NCBI GenBank assembly: GCA_036172665.1
Contig: CM069870.1
Location: 70,804,212-70,868,211 of the forward strand
Length of the DNA stretch: 64,000 nucleotides
Source: Prosopocoilus inquinatus
Lineage: Eukaryota; Arthropoda; Insecta; Coleoptera; Lucanidae
Reading direction: 5' to 3'
Shown: piece after piece, positions 21,105 through 33,835 of the stretch
How the letters are laid out: each line of letters begins with the position of its first letter
How positions within the stretch are numbered: the first letter of the stretch is position 1
Notes under the pieces: generated by a model
The model's database searches: none
Told to the model about the DNA's origin: nothing
The model's input: the letters and a program-made list of their open reading frames with translations, nothing else
Program-made: the position numbers and the translations under genes

Positions 21105-22400
21105 AGGAACGAAATTTAGAATTTCGTTGACATTTAGAAAAGAATAGGACTAAATCAGGCAATAAAAAAAATTAAGAAAAAGAAGACGAAAAATACCGAG
21201 ACAAAAAGACAAATGGTCCTTCGAGTCGGATCTTTCTCATGCGCACCCCATTCAGTGGAGGTGCATTACCTGGGCTGACAAGTTTCAGAGGTCTACGAAA
21301 TGGAACATTGTTTTTCCATTTTCGCGTTAAAACAAAACAAAAATAAAAGAAGGTCGTCGCGGAAGAAACAAAAGCGAAGAAACGAAATTTAGAATTTCGT
21401 CGCCACTTAGAAAAGATTAGCACTAAATCAGGAGGCGATAAAAAAGAAATAAGAAAAAGAAGACGAAAAATACCGAGACAAGAAACAAATATAATAAATG
21501 GTACTTCGAGTCGGATCTTTCTCTGGCTCACCTCGTTCAATGGCGTTGTCATGGTTGTCAAGGTTCTGAGGTCTATTTAATGGAGCATTCTTTTTTAATT
21601 TCCGCATTAATTAATTAAATTAAAACAAAAATAAAAGATCGTCGCGGAAGAAACAAAATCAAAGGAACGAAATTTAGAATTTCGTTGACATTTAGAAAAG
21701 AATAGGACTAAATCAGGCAATAAAAAAAATTAAGGAAAAGAAGACGAAAAATACCGAGACAAAAAGACAAATGGTCCTTCGAGTCGGATCTTTCTCATGC
21801 GCACCCCATTCAGTGGAGGTGCATTACCTCGGCTGACAAGTTTCAGAGGTCTACGAAATGGAACATTGTTTTTCCATTTTCGCGTTAAAACAAAACAAAA
21901 ATAAAAGAAGATCGTCGCGGAAGAAACAAAAGCGAAGGAACGAAATTTAGAATTTCGTCGCCACTTAGAAAAGACTAGCACGAAATCAGGAGGCGATAAA
22001 AAAGAAATAAGAAAAAGAAGACGAAAAATACCGAGACAAGAAACAAATATAATAAATGGTACTTCGAGTCGGATCTTTCTCTGGCTCACCTCGTTCAATG
22101 GCGGTGCTTTATCATGGTTGTCAAGGTTCTGAGGTCTATTTAATGGAACATTCTTTTTTAATTTCCGCATTAATTAATTAAATTGAAACAAAAATAAAAG
22201 ATCGTCGCGGAAGAAACAAAAGCGAAGAAACGAAATTTAGAATTTCGTTGCCATTTAGAAAAGAATAGGACGATAAAAATTCGAGACACAAAAATATGAA
22301 AATACCAAGACAAAAACCAATGAGAAAAATGGTCCTTCGAACCGGATATTTCTCATGTTTACCCCATTCAATGCAGATGCATTACCACCGATAAATACAA
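21105..22400. repeat. Tandem array, dimeric unit of about 558 bp
   Basis: CGAAATTTAGAATTTCGT starts a unit at about 21110, 21383, 21668, 21941 and 22231. Alternate units match best: A-type has AGGACTAAATCAGGCAATAA and GCGCACCCCATTCAGTGGAG; B-type has AGGAGGCGATAAAAAAG and CTCACCTCGTTCAATGGC. It is therefore a higher-order array A-B-A-B-A (the last truncated). Each unit opens with a near-perfect palindrome. Minus-strand open frames here are by-products of repetition. Confidence 0.85.
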
Positions 22401-22779
22401 CTGACAGTGGAACAGGATAGGTTAGTCGTTAGCGCGATTAGAATTAAGGAAAGAAATTGATCGATCTAATAACCATTACGTCCGTTTGAACAGGTTAAAT
22501 ACACGTAAGGAACGAACAAGACGATGGCAATAGGTGCACCGCGAAGGCTCTTTATAAGAGGGGAATGTCCTGAGAGTGATCCGGTTCGAAGGACCAATAA
22601 TTTCGTCGCAAACTCAGCATAAATCGCATCGAGTGGCTTAGGTTTATGTCTGAGAGTTTCCGAGGTTCGGCCACTTACAATTAGTGAAATTGAAAGTTGA
22701 TTTCTTTTTATTTTCCTTATCTTTGAATGAATGTCAGAGGCGTCGCATTTTCTTACGCTCGTACATTTTCAAAACGAAA

Positions 22780-23310
22780 TTGAAAATTTCATCTCGTGTA
22801 TCGTCTGTGAGAATCGGAGAAGATGCGAGATATTTATGATTGTCAATAGAAGGGCAGATAAAAAGCGAATTGTTTTTGTTGTATAATTTTTTATTTTTAT
22901 TTTAGGAGACTTTTCGATTTTGTTTTGCTTTTCTCGCGTGTCAATGTCAAAAATGTCTTGTTTAATCACGTCCGATGCTTTTCAGAACGAATCTCTTCGA
23001 ATTTCGGCTCGTTTCATTTTAAGTTGGCGAAACTCAGTGATACCAATGGTCGTCAACAGATGGCGCTGGTTACAAACGCATTTTCACGTTGAATTCTTTG
23101 ACGATTTTTGGAGAGCGTTTCAAAATGTACGCTAGTTTCATCTCGGGTATTGCCTGTGAAAATCAGAAAAGTTTAATATGTCGTAAATCAACAGATGGCG
23201 CCAGTTAAAGAGCGCGCTGGTTTTGTTGTATAATTTTTTTTTTATTCTGCGCAACTTTTCGATTTTGCTTCTCTCGCCTGTCAATGTCAAAAATGAAAAG
23301 GCGACAGCTC
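22780..23310 (+). repeat. Two direct copies of a roughly 345-bp unit
   Basis: TTTCATCTCGTGTATCGTCTGTGAGAATC (22787) and TTGTTGTATAATTTTTTAT, with TTTTCGATTTTG and CGTGTCAATGTCAAAAATG, recur at 23128-23300. Both copies carry or adjoin ACAGATGGCGC (23058 and 23190). Confidence 0.65.
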
Positions 23311-23696
23311 GAGTAATCAATCGAATACAGTTTCTGATTGTGATTGTGATTGGTCGCAATGAACTTCACTTAAAACAACAGCGCACTTGTTTTTTTTTTT
23401 TTTAATTAAATGAACCAACCAGAGGGGAGCGTCATTAAATCAAACGCCAATGGGAGACGTGTGAGATTAGATGACCAATCAAATGAGATCTTGCCGAGTT
23501 CTTATGAAATTTATTGAATTAATGAAACCCGACTCGACCAATCATCAGGCAGGAGTTTCGTCGAGCCCTTATATTGACGAATCAAAAAGAGGAGGCGTAA
23601 GTTTGACCAATCAAGGCGACCACATCCGAGTAACGAGCGGCAACTGTTTCCGTGGCGTAACCGAATTTTCGAAAATCCATCACCCGCGAGTGCGTT

Positions 23697-23730
<34 letters not shown>

Positions 23731-24240
23731 TAAAAAGGATCGTTCGTTCACCAGGCGCGGGTTCAGTGAACCACAAGGTCGCTGAATGTTCGGAACGCTG
23801 CCTACGTTATCGGGTATTCCCACTGCTTTCACTACAACATCGATCGCGTGCTCGTAGCGAGCGTACGGCGCATACCGCTAACGTCTAATAACGTAAACGT
23901 AAACCTAAATTAAAAAAAGAAGAAAAAAATACTCCAATAAAAAAGTCGTCCTGCGAACGCGAGCACTTGTACGAAGAAATGCCTTATATGTATAGGGCAC
24001 CTCAAAAACCTCGCCTTAAATGGTCGCACGGACCGCGAATTAATTAAGGTTGTTTTTAACGTATTAATCATCGACTTATAAAAACGAAGACAAGAAAAGT
24101 GTACCGAACGCGTTTACCTTTTTCATATCCAGGGCCGGATCTGTGGTTTTCGACGTCCCGGTCTAAACAATTTTCAGCGCCCTTTTCATACGATAATAAT
24201 GTATACCGATCGAATTTAAGTCGACGTTATTGCTAACAAT
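23311..24240. other. Mixed unique sequence with a (CT)n microsatellite
   Basis: A CT dinucleotide run occupies about 23699-23727. ACCAATCA phrases occur at about 23410, 23472, 23538 and 23604, loosely spaced. The stretch after 23760 is CpG-richer. No convincing coding frame. Confidence 0.4.
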
Positions 24241-27067
24241 ACAAAAAAAATCATTCTTGGTTATCAAGAATTGAAATTGCAAAAGAATGAAACTCCTAAA
24301 AAAAAATAAGAGAAACGTGAAATGATGATTACAGTAATAAAAAAAACATTTAGAACATATTTGTGGTTATATAAAGTGACCAAAATAAGACTTCACAATT
24401 CGAAAAAAACAGGTTTACTGACTGTGTTGAATTGTACAGGGGACAAACAAACAAAATCGAAAAGTGACGCGTATGGTGAACAAAAAACAAAAGAAAACCG
24501 ACGATTTTCCGGCGGAATGTGAAAATAATTTAAGAAAGAAAAAAAAAGAAAATAACGACAAAAACAAAAATTAACACAAAAAATAAATGAAGAAAAACTG
24601 ACGAAAATTCAATTAAGAAAGACAATGGCGTAATAAATTCGAACAAAAGCAACAAATGAAAATCGATTGTACAGGGTGTCCCATACCTCTGGAAAAGTCC
24701 AAGAATGCCTCTTTAAATTAATTTTATCAAGAAAATTTCTCAACAAAAGTTGTGTAGGTTTGCATTCCGCATAATCTAAAATTATTTTCAAATATACAGG
24801 TTGTTCATTTAATAAGTTACAAACCTAACTTATTATTTTTTAAGCGGAACACTATATATTTTATTGCAGTTTCGGTTAGCACTTGAAAAATCAAAAAAAA
24901 GAAAAATAACGAAAAGTTTAATTAGCGACATCCTGCGATCGCGTTTTGACCTGACGTTTCAAAAACGATATGCAACAAAATTAAAAAAAAAACAATATCG
25001 ATTACGTGAGGCGTTATTTAAAAGTTGGCGGGCAAACAGACAAGAAATTAAAATGCAAATAGTGTCAATGCGACGTGAAACTAAACTCGATTAACCTAAA
25101 CTCGATTAAAGAAAAAAAAGACAAAAGCCAATAAACAAACAAAATGAAAAAGGAAAAACAGTGATGAGGTGAACGACAAGCAAAAGATAATTGACGATTC
25201 TCCGGCTAAAAAAAATACTTAAAAAAACTATCGAAAAATTAAGAACAAATTGTAAATTATTTAAAAAAAAGCCAAGAACAAATTAAAACAAAAATAACGT
25301 CAATAGAATAATTTGTGTTTTTTTTTTGTTATTTTAATTTGACGTTCGGAGTGCTGTCTGTGTGTATTTCAGATTTACGTGCCACGTGCCAGTCGCAGCT
25401 CTCTGGCCGTCAAATGAAAATTAAAAGAACAGGTTTTAAAACAATACAAAACAAAGGAGAACAAAGAGACAAAATCAAAACGTGAAGCGAGCACAATGTT
25501 GAACAAGAAATAAAAGAAGATCGACCATTTTTCGGCTCAATGCAAAAAAGAAACAAAAGGGGACAAACAAACAAAATCGAAAAATGAACAAAAAACAAAA
25601 GAAAACCGACGACTTTCCGGCGGAATGTGAAAATAATTTAAGAAAAAAAAAGAAAACGAATAACAAAAGTTAACACAAAAAATAAATGAAGAACTAACGA
25701 AAAACTGATGAAAATTCATTTAAAAGAGATAATGGCATAATAAATTCGAACAAAAGCAACAAATTAAAATCGATTGTACAGGGTGTCCCAAACCTCTTGA
25801 AAAGTCCAAAAATGCCTCTTTAAATTAATTTTATCAAGAAAATTTCTCAACAAAAGTTGTGTAGGTTTGCATTCCGCATAATCTAAAATTATTTTCAAAT
25901 ATACAGGTTGTTCATTTAATAAGTTACAAACCTAACTTATTATTTTTTAAGTGGAACACTATATATTTTATTGCAGTTTCGGTAAGCCCTTGAAGAGACG
26001 ATAAAAATGATACAATATACTTACTTATTTTTAGTATTTACCGAATTATTTTTAATTTCATGCAAAAAAATGGGTCATGTTTGATCGTCTGCCAAATTGT
26101 CAATTTTAATGATACGACAATCAACCTTGGACCAAAATATTTCTAAATCTCTCTACTTTTACAACATTCATCATTTTTAAAAACCTAGCGACTATCAACA
26201 ACACTACGATTCAGTTCACGCATTGTAAAATTAGTCATTTTTTTCAAATGGCACACCCCATATATTATAGCGTATTTAGATAATGCTTTCTACGAGCTTT
26301 CCAACCATACCATATTCTATGGCCTTAAAACTGTCTGGGAATTGCAATTGGAGGGGACGAATATATGTCTACGATATGCCTATATGACTACAAGAACAGA
26401 GCGCTGAGCGATCGCGTGCTTGCCTGTGAAACATCCGACCCGACTTCTTCACCTCCAGATGAATTTATCTGGCAGGTAATTTCTTTGGAAACCATTGCAT
26501 CGATAATAGTTTTCGCGGATACTATCTGGCAGATACATTTATCAAAAGGTGACAAAATCGGGCATAATACGCCGAACTGCAACAGAGAGCGCGCGACGTA
26601 TGCGTGAGAGATTTGTCAGGTATAATGTTCTGGCGAAAACTGATTTAAATCTACTTCTCTCGGTTTCGTGTCCAATGCGGATGGACTGTTGTTCGAATGA
26701 GCGATGAGCATAATCAATTCTTATTCGTCTTTATTCTGTTTGCCCTATTGAGATACGCGACGCCGTTTACTAGCCAATCGGAAATCGAACGGAAGTGCGT
26801 CTCAATTCGCTGAAGCTTTAATTTCCTGGGATAGCGGTACCGTAATATAACGGCGAATGATGTCGTGTAGCGCCCTTGAAAAACGACGTACGTACATCGA
26901 CGTGAAATAAGCAAGAAGGCGATGATTTATTTATTTTGTGTGTTACATTTGAAATTAGCATTCTTGGACGATGAAGATTCACCAAGAGAGGATTGCGAAC
27001 GTTTGAAAAAAAAAACTTACTTTAGTTTTTCCGTGACGTGACGGTGGGTGGGTGGCGTTTAAGGCGT
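24240..27067 (+). repeat. Segmental duplication block X
   Basis: It shares order and orientation with block Y at 55470-58328: the AAACCGACGATTTTCCGGCGG phrase, TGTACAGGGTGTCCCA (24670 and 25778), ATACAGGTTGTTCATTTAAT, GACATCCTGCGATCGCG, the ATTGACGATTCTCCGGC and GTGCCACGTGCCAG phrases, ATGGGTCATGTTTGATCGTC, a small palindromic element (26449-26552), and a common end at CGTTTAAGGCGTT. The TGTACAGGGTGTCCCA unit occurs twice in X and twice (the second degraded) in Y. Confidence 0.85.
26449..26552. mobile_element. 104-bp palindromic element, copy in block X
   Basis: The ends TCACCTCCAGATGAATTTATCTGGCAG and, in inverse, TCACCTTTTGATAAATGTATCTGCCAG pair. Copies also lie at 45569-45660 and 57712-57815. 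The 45.5-kb copy sits in unrelated flanks, so this unit has moved independently of the segmental duplication. Confidence 0.65.
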
Positions 27068-27149
27068 TTAACCTAACGACTATCAATAACACTACGATTC
27101 ATTTCGCGTATTGTAAAATTAGTGTTTTTTTTTCAAATGGAACAGCCTG

Positions 27150-28830
27150 TATATTATAGTATATTTGGATAGTGCTTGCACTTCGCAGAAATTATTGTGG
27201 GCGAGGCTGATACACTCCGAGTACTAAATAAATTTTCGTATCGCTCGCGAGACAAGTGGCCCGAATTCTTTCCCTTGATAATAATAAATAAAAGAGAAAA
27301 AAAAGACGTCTAGTTGATTATCAAAATGAAAACACTCCCAAAATACAGGGAAAGAAAACAATAAAAATAAAAATATATAAATACAGTGAACAAGCAAAGA
27401 CAAAACAAGACGCGATCGTCGAATTCGCCGATGAAGCAACGTTTAAAAGCGATTAAAAACGAGTACCGAGCAAGGAAAAGGTAGAGATTGATAACGGAAA
27501 GAAACAAATATAAAAAAAAAAACGGAAAACGAAAAAGAAAACAAGATTGAGTAAGGAAGCAAATGACTGTTGACCGTATACTTATTAAAATAAATACAGA
27601 GAGTGTATTAAAAAAAAATCAAAACAATTCAAAAACGGAAGCGACGACGCAGGGCAAAAGGACAAGACAAGAGCCGAACAGATAAAGAACAATCGCCCGA
27701 GAGAATTTTTTTTTTCAAGAAAAAAGAAGGCAGAAAATTTTTAAACCTGCTAAAAATAAACCAAAAAATTAAAATTTTTTGTTGCAAATCGTTTTTGATT
27801 GCAGTGAAAATCTCGAGCAGCCTCTGTACAGCTGTTTCAGCCCTGCTTGGAGCTTCATCAGCACAGACGTAGCAGTGGGAATGTCGAGCTACGTTTCAGC
27901 TGATAAAGCCCCAAGCAGGGGCATGAGTAGAACAATAGAAAATTAATCAAGACAATGATCCGGAAATTATTGCAAACTGAATACGTAAAAAAAAAATTTC
28001 CGAAAGTGAATTGAAAAAACAAAATAAAACAAAAAAAAAAAAAACAAAAACAAAAGCGAAACGAAAAAGCAAGAACTGAAAGACTACATCCAAACAAATT
28101 AAAAAATAAAAGTGCAAAGGATGGATTGTAAAGTGACAAAAACGAGAAAATAAAGCGAAAACAAAAAAGTATATTAAGAATGAAAGCCGAAGAACGAAGA
28201 CGGGGGGAAAATACTAGAAAGAAAACGGAGAAAAATTAGAACTGAGTTAAGAAACAAAAAGTATCAACGAAGACAAAAGACGATCGCTCGTGAACTTACA
28301 AAAAGATACGAAGAAAAGAAAATCAACAACAATAAATACATCTTTAAAGGCAGAAAAAGTTTTAACAATTGTAAACACGATCGACCACACTACACACTAA
28401 TTTATAATTATTTTTAGAAAAAATAAAAGAAGTGGGTAACAAAAATATATTTTTTTTTGTAATTAAATTAAATTGATAAAAGAATTTTTTTGAGAAAAAC
28501 TGAAGATCCTCGCCGAAAGGTTTTTTTTTGACGATCTTCAGTTATTCTAAAAAAAAATAGCAAATAAAATTATTATAAATAACCCGACAAAGAAAAATAA
28601 TTTTATTCGTAATTTAAAAAAAAAAAATAAGTCGATAAAAAATAATTTTACTTGTAATTTTTTTCTTTGAGAGAAATGTTTTTTTTGTGAAGGTCAGTTC
28701 TTCTAAAAAAAATTATAAAAATGATGTTTTTTATCGATTTAAACTTTTTTTTTAACATTTGGACCAATATAAAGGGCGCAATGCGTCGAGACCAATGCGC
28801 TTATTTAATTAATTAAAAAAACATACTTAA
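27150..28830 (+). repeat. A-rich family A-like sequence
   Basis: Long AAACAAAAA tracts with GATCGTCGAATTCGCCGATGAAG and ACAAAAGACGATCGC phrases recall family A. At 27778-27925 lies the second copy of the GATTGCAG repeat, here extended into a hairpin (CCTGCTTGGAGCTTCATCAGC pairing with CTGATAAAGCCCCAAGCAGG). At 28493-28547 AGAAAAACTGAAGATC pairs with GATCTTCAGTTATTCT. Confidence 0.55.
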
Positions 28831-28836
28831 TGATCT

Positions 28837-29142
28837 GTGATCTTTTGGTTTTCTTTTGTTTCTCTTGTTTTCGACAAGGACAAAATGACGTGCGGAGGAC
28901 GATTGCATTCTGTTAGTTTTCGCATTTTTGTCACAAACGATCGACCGTCACTTGTTTTTTTGTTCCTTTTGTTTTCGATGAAGGAGAAAGAACGAGCGGC
29001 GTGCACTCGGATTTCGTTGGCGCTTTTGTTTCAAGTTGTTTCACTTTTATTTTATTTTTTTTTTAGTTCTTTTACTTTTTTCTACTTCTAAATAATTAGC
29101 ATTTTTTTTTGACGTTTCATGTAATTCAGATTGATGAATAAA

Positions 29143-29173
<31 letters not shown>

Positions 29174-29600
29174 ACAGACAAAATTTGGATTGGATTTTTT
29201 TAGTTTTTTTGTTTTCCCCCCCTTCATTGACGAATCTAAATTTGATCGTCTTCTGTTTCAGATTACATTTTGTTTTCCCGTTTTTCTCATTTATTTATTT
29301 ATTTATTTATTATTTATGGTGCAATCGGATTTGGTTGGCTTTTGTTTCAGTTAAGACAAACAAAACTCGTCGGATTTTGGCAGCTCAAAACATAACAAAC
29401 AAAACAAGAAAGAAAAAACAAAGGTCGATCAATTGATTAAATTAAGTCAAATGAATTAAATTTTGACAATCTGATAATCTTACTCTTCTCGTCTGCATTT
29501 TATTTTATTTTTTAATCATAAATCTTTCTCCTCTTCTTGATTTGATTTGACTTTATTTTATATTCGAATTATTATGTTTAATGTATCGGAGACTGTGGCT
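28837..29600 (-). repeat. T-rich sequence with microsatellite
   Basis: T-rich, TTTTGTTTTCGA-containing sequence resembling the A-rich repeats in inverse orientation, with a (TTA)n run at 29141-29172 and (TTTA)n at about 29290-29310. Nothing coding. Confidence 0.5.
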
Positions 29601-29607
29601 TGTCTAA

Positions 29608-29810
29608 CAATAAATTTGGATTTGACTCCTAACCACAATATGTTAAAAAAAAAAAAAAAAACTAAATACGTATTTCGACAGCTATGCAGCCATCTTCAGT
29701 ACTCTTCAGTACTACTGAAAATGGCAGCATAGCTGCTGAAATACGTATTTAGTTTTTTTTTATTTTTTTTTAAATCATATTATGGTTAGGAGTCAAATCC
29801 AAATTTATTG
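29608..29810. mobile_element. 203-bp hairpin MITE
   Basis: CAATAAATTTGGATTTGACT at the left is exactly inverted at the right end. CTAAATACGTATTTCGACAG inside pairs with CTGCTGAAATACGTATTTAG. Only the poly(A)/poly(T) lengths differ between the arms. Confidence 0.85.
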
Positions 29811-29959
29811 TTCGAATTATTAGTTTTGCTTTTCTGGATCTGGAAGCTAGTTGACTCGACGTGTCTTTTGAAGTGTTAATTTGCATCATCTCAATCCACC
29901 GAACTGCTTAACTTTCAAGCAGGTGTGTTTCATCGGTATTTGAGAGAGCTGTGACGTTA

Positions 29960-30035
29960 CCTTCTCTCTCCCTCTCTCTCTCTCTGTCCTTCTCTCTCTT
30001 TCTCTTTCTCTGACTCTCTGTCTTTCTATCTCGAA
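29960..30035 (+). repeat. CT-rich microsatellite
   Basis: TCTCTC interrupted by CC, TGT and TTT, with no other structure. Confidence 0.85.
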
Positions 30036-30150
30036 GTTACTTTCGATGCGTTCGGAGTGTATTTTTGGTTTATGTTTGGTTTATGTTTATGTTCCTGCTG
30101 AATCGATCCTTCCTACGCTTCGACTGTTGACTGCGTTCGGCGAACGAGTC

Positions 30151-30602
30151 GAATTTCTCATCGAGGAAGTGAAGCCGCTCGCTTCCTCCATGAGAAAATT
30201 CAATGAAGCGAGCAGTATTACGTAGTCAGGATTCCGATAGTGACGTCACAGCCAACTTTATCTTATTAGCTTATTGATAAAGTTGGCCGTGGCGACGTGA
30301 ACTGCTTTCACCCTCTATCAATGTTGTACCTTTAAATGCGATGACAACCAATAATAACTTTTCTACATTCGCACATTTAAGCGCAAATATTATCGGCACG
30401 ACGCCGACGCGACACAGTGCATAAATTTAGAAGAATTACAAACGTTATTGTCTTTGCTTAAAGCGCACCCTAAGGCGGCCGGGGGTTTGACCTTACACAG
30501 CGCGCAAATTTATAATAGCAAATGGCAACTGTATTGCTGCGGGTGAAGCCGTATACGATACGTTTATAAATTTAAATAAATTTTAAGTATCGTATACGGC
30601 TT
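30151..30602. other. Cluster of three hairpins
   Basis: GAATTTCTCATCGAGGAAG pairs with CTTCCTCCATGAGAAAATTC (30151-30201). TGACGTCACAGCCAACTTTA pairs with TAAAGTTGGCCGTGGCGACG (30241-30298). AAGCCGTATACGATAC pairs exactly with GTATCGTATACGGCTT (30546-30602). Loops are short (about 12-25 nt). Nothing here is recognised as a known structural RNA. Confidence 0.7.
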
Positions 30603-30928
30603 TTTGTAACCAAAGTCCGGTTGTTCGATCAGTACTGATCTCTCGCGTTTTAAATTGTCAATTGAACATTTATGTTTAGCTTGTAATTTTTGGGGGCGTT
30701 TGTGTCGTTAATGTTTGGCCTTCGCGGGGCCGCGTGTTTTTCCTTGACAACATTTTGAGTTAGTTAGTTACCCTGTTGCGTTATTTATCTAACCCTACGC
30801 TGAACGCACGAGCGTATGAAAATCTCCTGGGGATTTAAGAATACCAGTGCATGTTGTGGGAGGTGGGGGCTTGGGAAACTAGTACACAGTGCGAATTCCA
30901 GCTGGGGTATTTCCCTGGCGCCCTTAAT

Positions 30929-31111
30929 ATAATATCTATTTGTAAATCCAGCCTGTCTCCATTTGAATTAGCTTTGGGACAGTTGTTGAGAAAGCCGCTA
31001 GGTGAATTTAGTGTCCAGGTATGAAATGTAAAAGTGGAAGAAGTTCCACTAGGCCCAGTACTTGGACCAATGTTATTTTTCACCTGACTCACCTCTTATA
31101 TTAAGGGCATT
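30929..31111. repeat. Possible 180-bp inverted-repeat element
   Basis: CCCTTAATATAA and TTATATTAAGGG bound the segment. A minus-strand open frame (GTG start) spans it and continues to the left, reading GDRLDLQIDIILRAPGKYPS, but resembles no family I know. Element and frame compete as explanations. Confidence 0.3.
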
Positions 31112-31299
31112 AGTATAATACGAAACTTGTATAGTTTCATCCATGCCGACTCTCTTATTTGGTTGATGAAACATGCTACCTCCGTGGAATAGCGCCTTTA
31201 ATTCCTAACCCCCAAGAATTCTACGCAAAAAAAATGGTCGCCATGCTTCTTCACGGTTTGCTCTGATTTACATTACGCAAGGTGAGTAGTAGTTTTCAG

Positions 31300-31688
31300 G
31301 ACTCGTTTCTCCTTGTCTCTTCTCCCTCTTCTCTCTCCTTCTCTTCGACCACGAGTCTCCTCCGAGTTCGCCGTCGAATAAATCAAGATCGCTCAGCTCC
31401 GGGAATCATTAGCAGTAAATTTGCGGGGACATCCGCGCCATAAATCTCGTGTCTCGAAAAGGGAACAGCCGAGCGCACCTGTATGCAGCTGTATCTATGT
31501 CGGACGATCTAGACATGCGAACGGATTTGCATAGCCCCCTCCCGCCCCCTCAACCTCTTGTCCGACATGCATGCACACACGGGGAAAATGCACAACAAAC
31601 GGAATCGCACCGACACGTGCAAAGAAAGTCAAAAAATTTCACTGTGCTAAACCGTGGCCGGTCATTCGAAAAGAAAAAAATATATAAT
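31300..31688 (+). other. GC-richer unique sequence, unknown
   Basis: After a CT-rich tract the sequence 31370-31600 is GC-richer than its surroundings and contains CACCTG and CAGCTG E-box-type sites and GCCATAAATC. It could be a regulatory element. An open frame here begins at GTG and is not convincing. Confidence 0.25.
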
Positions 31689-33835
31689 ACAGGGTGTTCG
31701 CAAAACCTGTACCCAAAATTGCAACAGCGTGTTGGATTCAAGTTTTGCAATAAATATTTGAAAAAAGATGACAGTCCTAGGCTGGAGACAGAATACACTT
31801 CATTTTGCAAATACATAGCTCTTTAATTGCGAGAGTTAATAAAGTCTCCGTTTGCTTACTCCGTTTCGTAAGCGATCCCGGAGGATCTGAGAGCGAGCAC
31901 GGCTTTAAACAAACAGAACTCTTTGATTCCGGCTCTGACCTAAGGGTTTCGGAAAACTTTTTCGAATGCTTTAATTTGATTCCACACTCAGCGAAATTCG
32001 GCCTGCGAAAATGTTTAATTAAAATCGCCCCGAAAGCGCTACGAAAGTGCATGCAGGGGCGTAACAATTTTTCTAACCGTGCAAAATGGATGAAATTTGC
32101 TAGGATTGTTTAGGATACCATGCTGGAAGTTTTCACCAAATTACAACTTGATCCAACCGTTGAAACAAAAGTTAATCGAACTTTTCTATTACTTACACTG
32201 ATAACGCGCAACGTGATGCCGAGAGCAAATAATTAAAATAATGATAAATAAATATGCGCCTAGGCTTTCCTGTGTGAGGTAAAAAGAAACAATTAAATTG
32301 AGTCAACAGTACATGCACAGCGAAAAATAAAAAAAGAACGAGTGGCAGGCGTTGGCAACACTTTCTGCAACATTTATTTTATCGATAGAATTCCCTGCAT
32401 AGAAAGTTTTAAACAAAGGAAAGTGTTTTACTTCCCTGCTGATCTAGGGGTTTATTTATACCGCTTGATGGAGCTTTTCGTGAGCTCTAATTTGATGGTG
32501 CACTCGGTGGAATTTAGAGAGCGGAACCGCGTTAAATCGCATCGAAAACTGGGAAGTACATACGAGGGCGCAATAAGCTTTCTAGCCGTGACTACGGAAT
32601 GGAATTTGGTAGGATGGTCCAGGATACTATGCCGGAGGTTGTTACAAATTTACAAGTTGATCCAACCGTTAAAACAAAAGTTAATCGAACTTTTCTATTA
32701 CTTACGATGTTAACGCGCAACTCGATGCTGAGAGCGAATAATTAAAACGATGATATTAAATATGCACCGGGTCTTTTCTGCATGAGGAAAAAAAAAAATT
32801 AAATTAAGTTTACAGTACATGCATAGCTAAAAATAAAAACGAGCGGCGGGCATTGGCAACACGATCCAAAGAGTTTATATATTTTATTAACACAAGAGAA
32901 AGTTTTAAACAAAGTAAGCTGTTTTACTTCCCCGCTGACTCAGGGAATTCTTTAGATCTTTGGATGGCGCTTTTCACGAGCTTTAATTCGATGCCGCACT
33001 CGGCGGAATTTAGAGGGCGGAATCGCATTAAATCGCTTTCGGCGACGTAACAAATTTTGTAGCCGCGCGATCGAAATGAAATTTGGTAGAATTGCCTAGA
33101 ATACTATGCCGGAGGTTTCTATAAAATTACAACTTGATCCAACCGTCAAAACAAAGGTTAATCGAATTTAATCAATCGCGTGCGGTGACTAGCCGAGTTT
33201 TGTGTTTATTACTTGCACATAGGCTTCATGCAACGTGTTGCAGCGAGCGAAAAATTAAAATTATGTTATTAAACACATGCTGAGCTGTTACTGCATGAGA
33301 AAAGACGCGTTAAATCATGTCGGAAGCGGCGTAAAATTTTTTCTAGCCGTGCAATCGGGATGAAATTTCGTAAGTTTGTCCAGGATACCGTACTGAAGGT
33401 TTGTACAAAATTATAAGATGAACCAGCGGTCAAAATATACGTTAATCGAAGTTAATTACTCACGGACAGTGATTGGGCGACGCTTCCGTATCTATTGTTC
33501 ATAATGTTAACGCACCGTCATGCTTCAAGCGAAAAATTAAAGCAATGATATTAACTATTGGCCGAGCCTATCGTTGGATAGCGCTTTTCGTGAGCTCTAA
33601 TTTGATATCGCGCTCGACGAAATCTAGCGGACGGAATCGGCTTAAATCGCGTCACAAGCAAGCAAATGCTTTCAGCCGCATAAAAAATTTTCTAGCCGTG
33701 CCATCGGGTTGAAATTTGGTAGGATTGTCCAGAATACTATGCTGGACATTTTCCACAAACTTACTAGTTGATCCAACCGTCAAAACAAAAGTTAATCGAA
33801 CTTTGTTACTTATAATGTTAAGGTAAGTTGTATAC
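31689..33835 (+). repeat. Tandem array of a roughly 450-500-bp unit
   Basis: It begins at an ACAGGGTGTTCGC terminus. Units share AAGTTTTAAACAAAG..GTTTTACTTCCC, GAATTTAGAGnGCGGAA, TAGCCGTG, GAAATTTGGTAGGAT, AGGATACTATGCCGGAGG and GATCCAACCGTnAAAACAAA phrases. Copies are seen near 31900, 32340, 32830, 33300 and 33540, the last ones shortened. Frames in different units are short and not conserved as protein. Confidence 0.75.

Noticed and set aside
21172..22170. Two similar 130-146-codon minus-strand frames
   Set aside because: They arise because the same array unit is read twice; similarity extends equally outside the frames.
30835..31092. Protein-like minus-strand frame
   Set aside because: GTG start, overlap with a possible inverted-repeat element, no homologue recognised; left as an open question rather than a gene.
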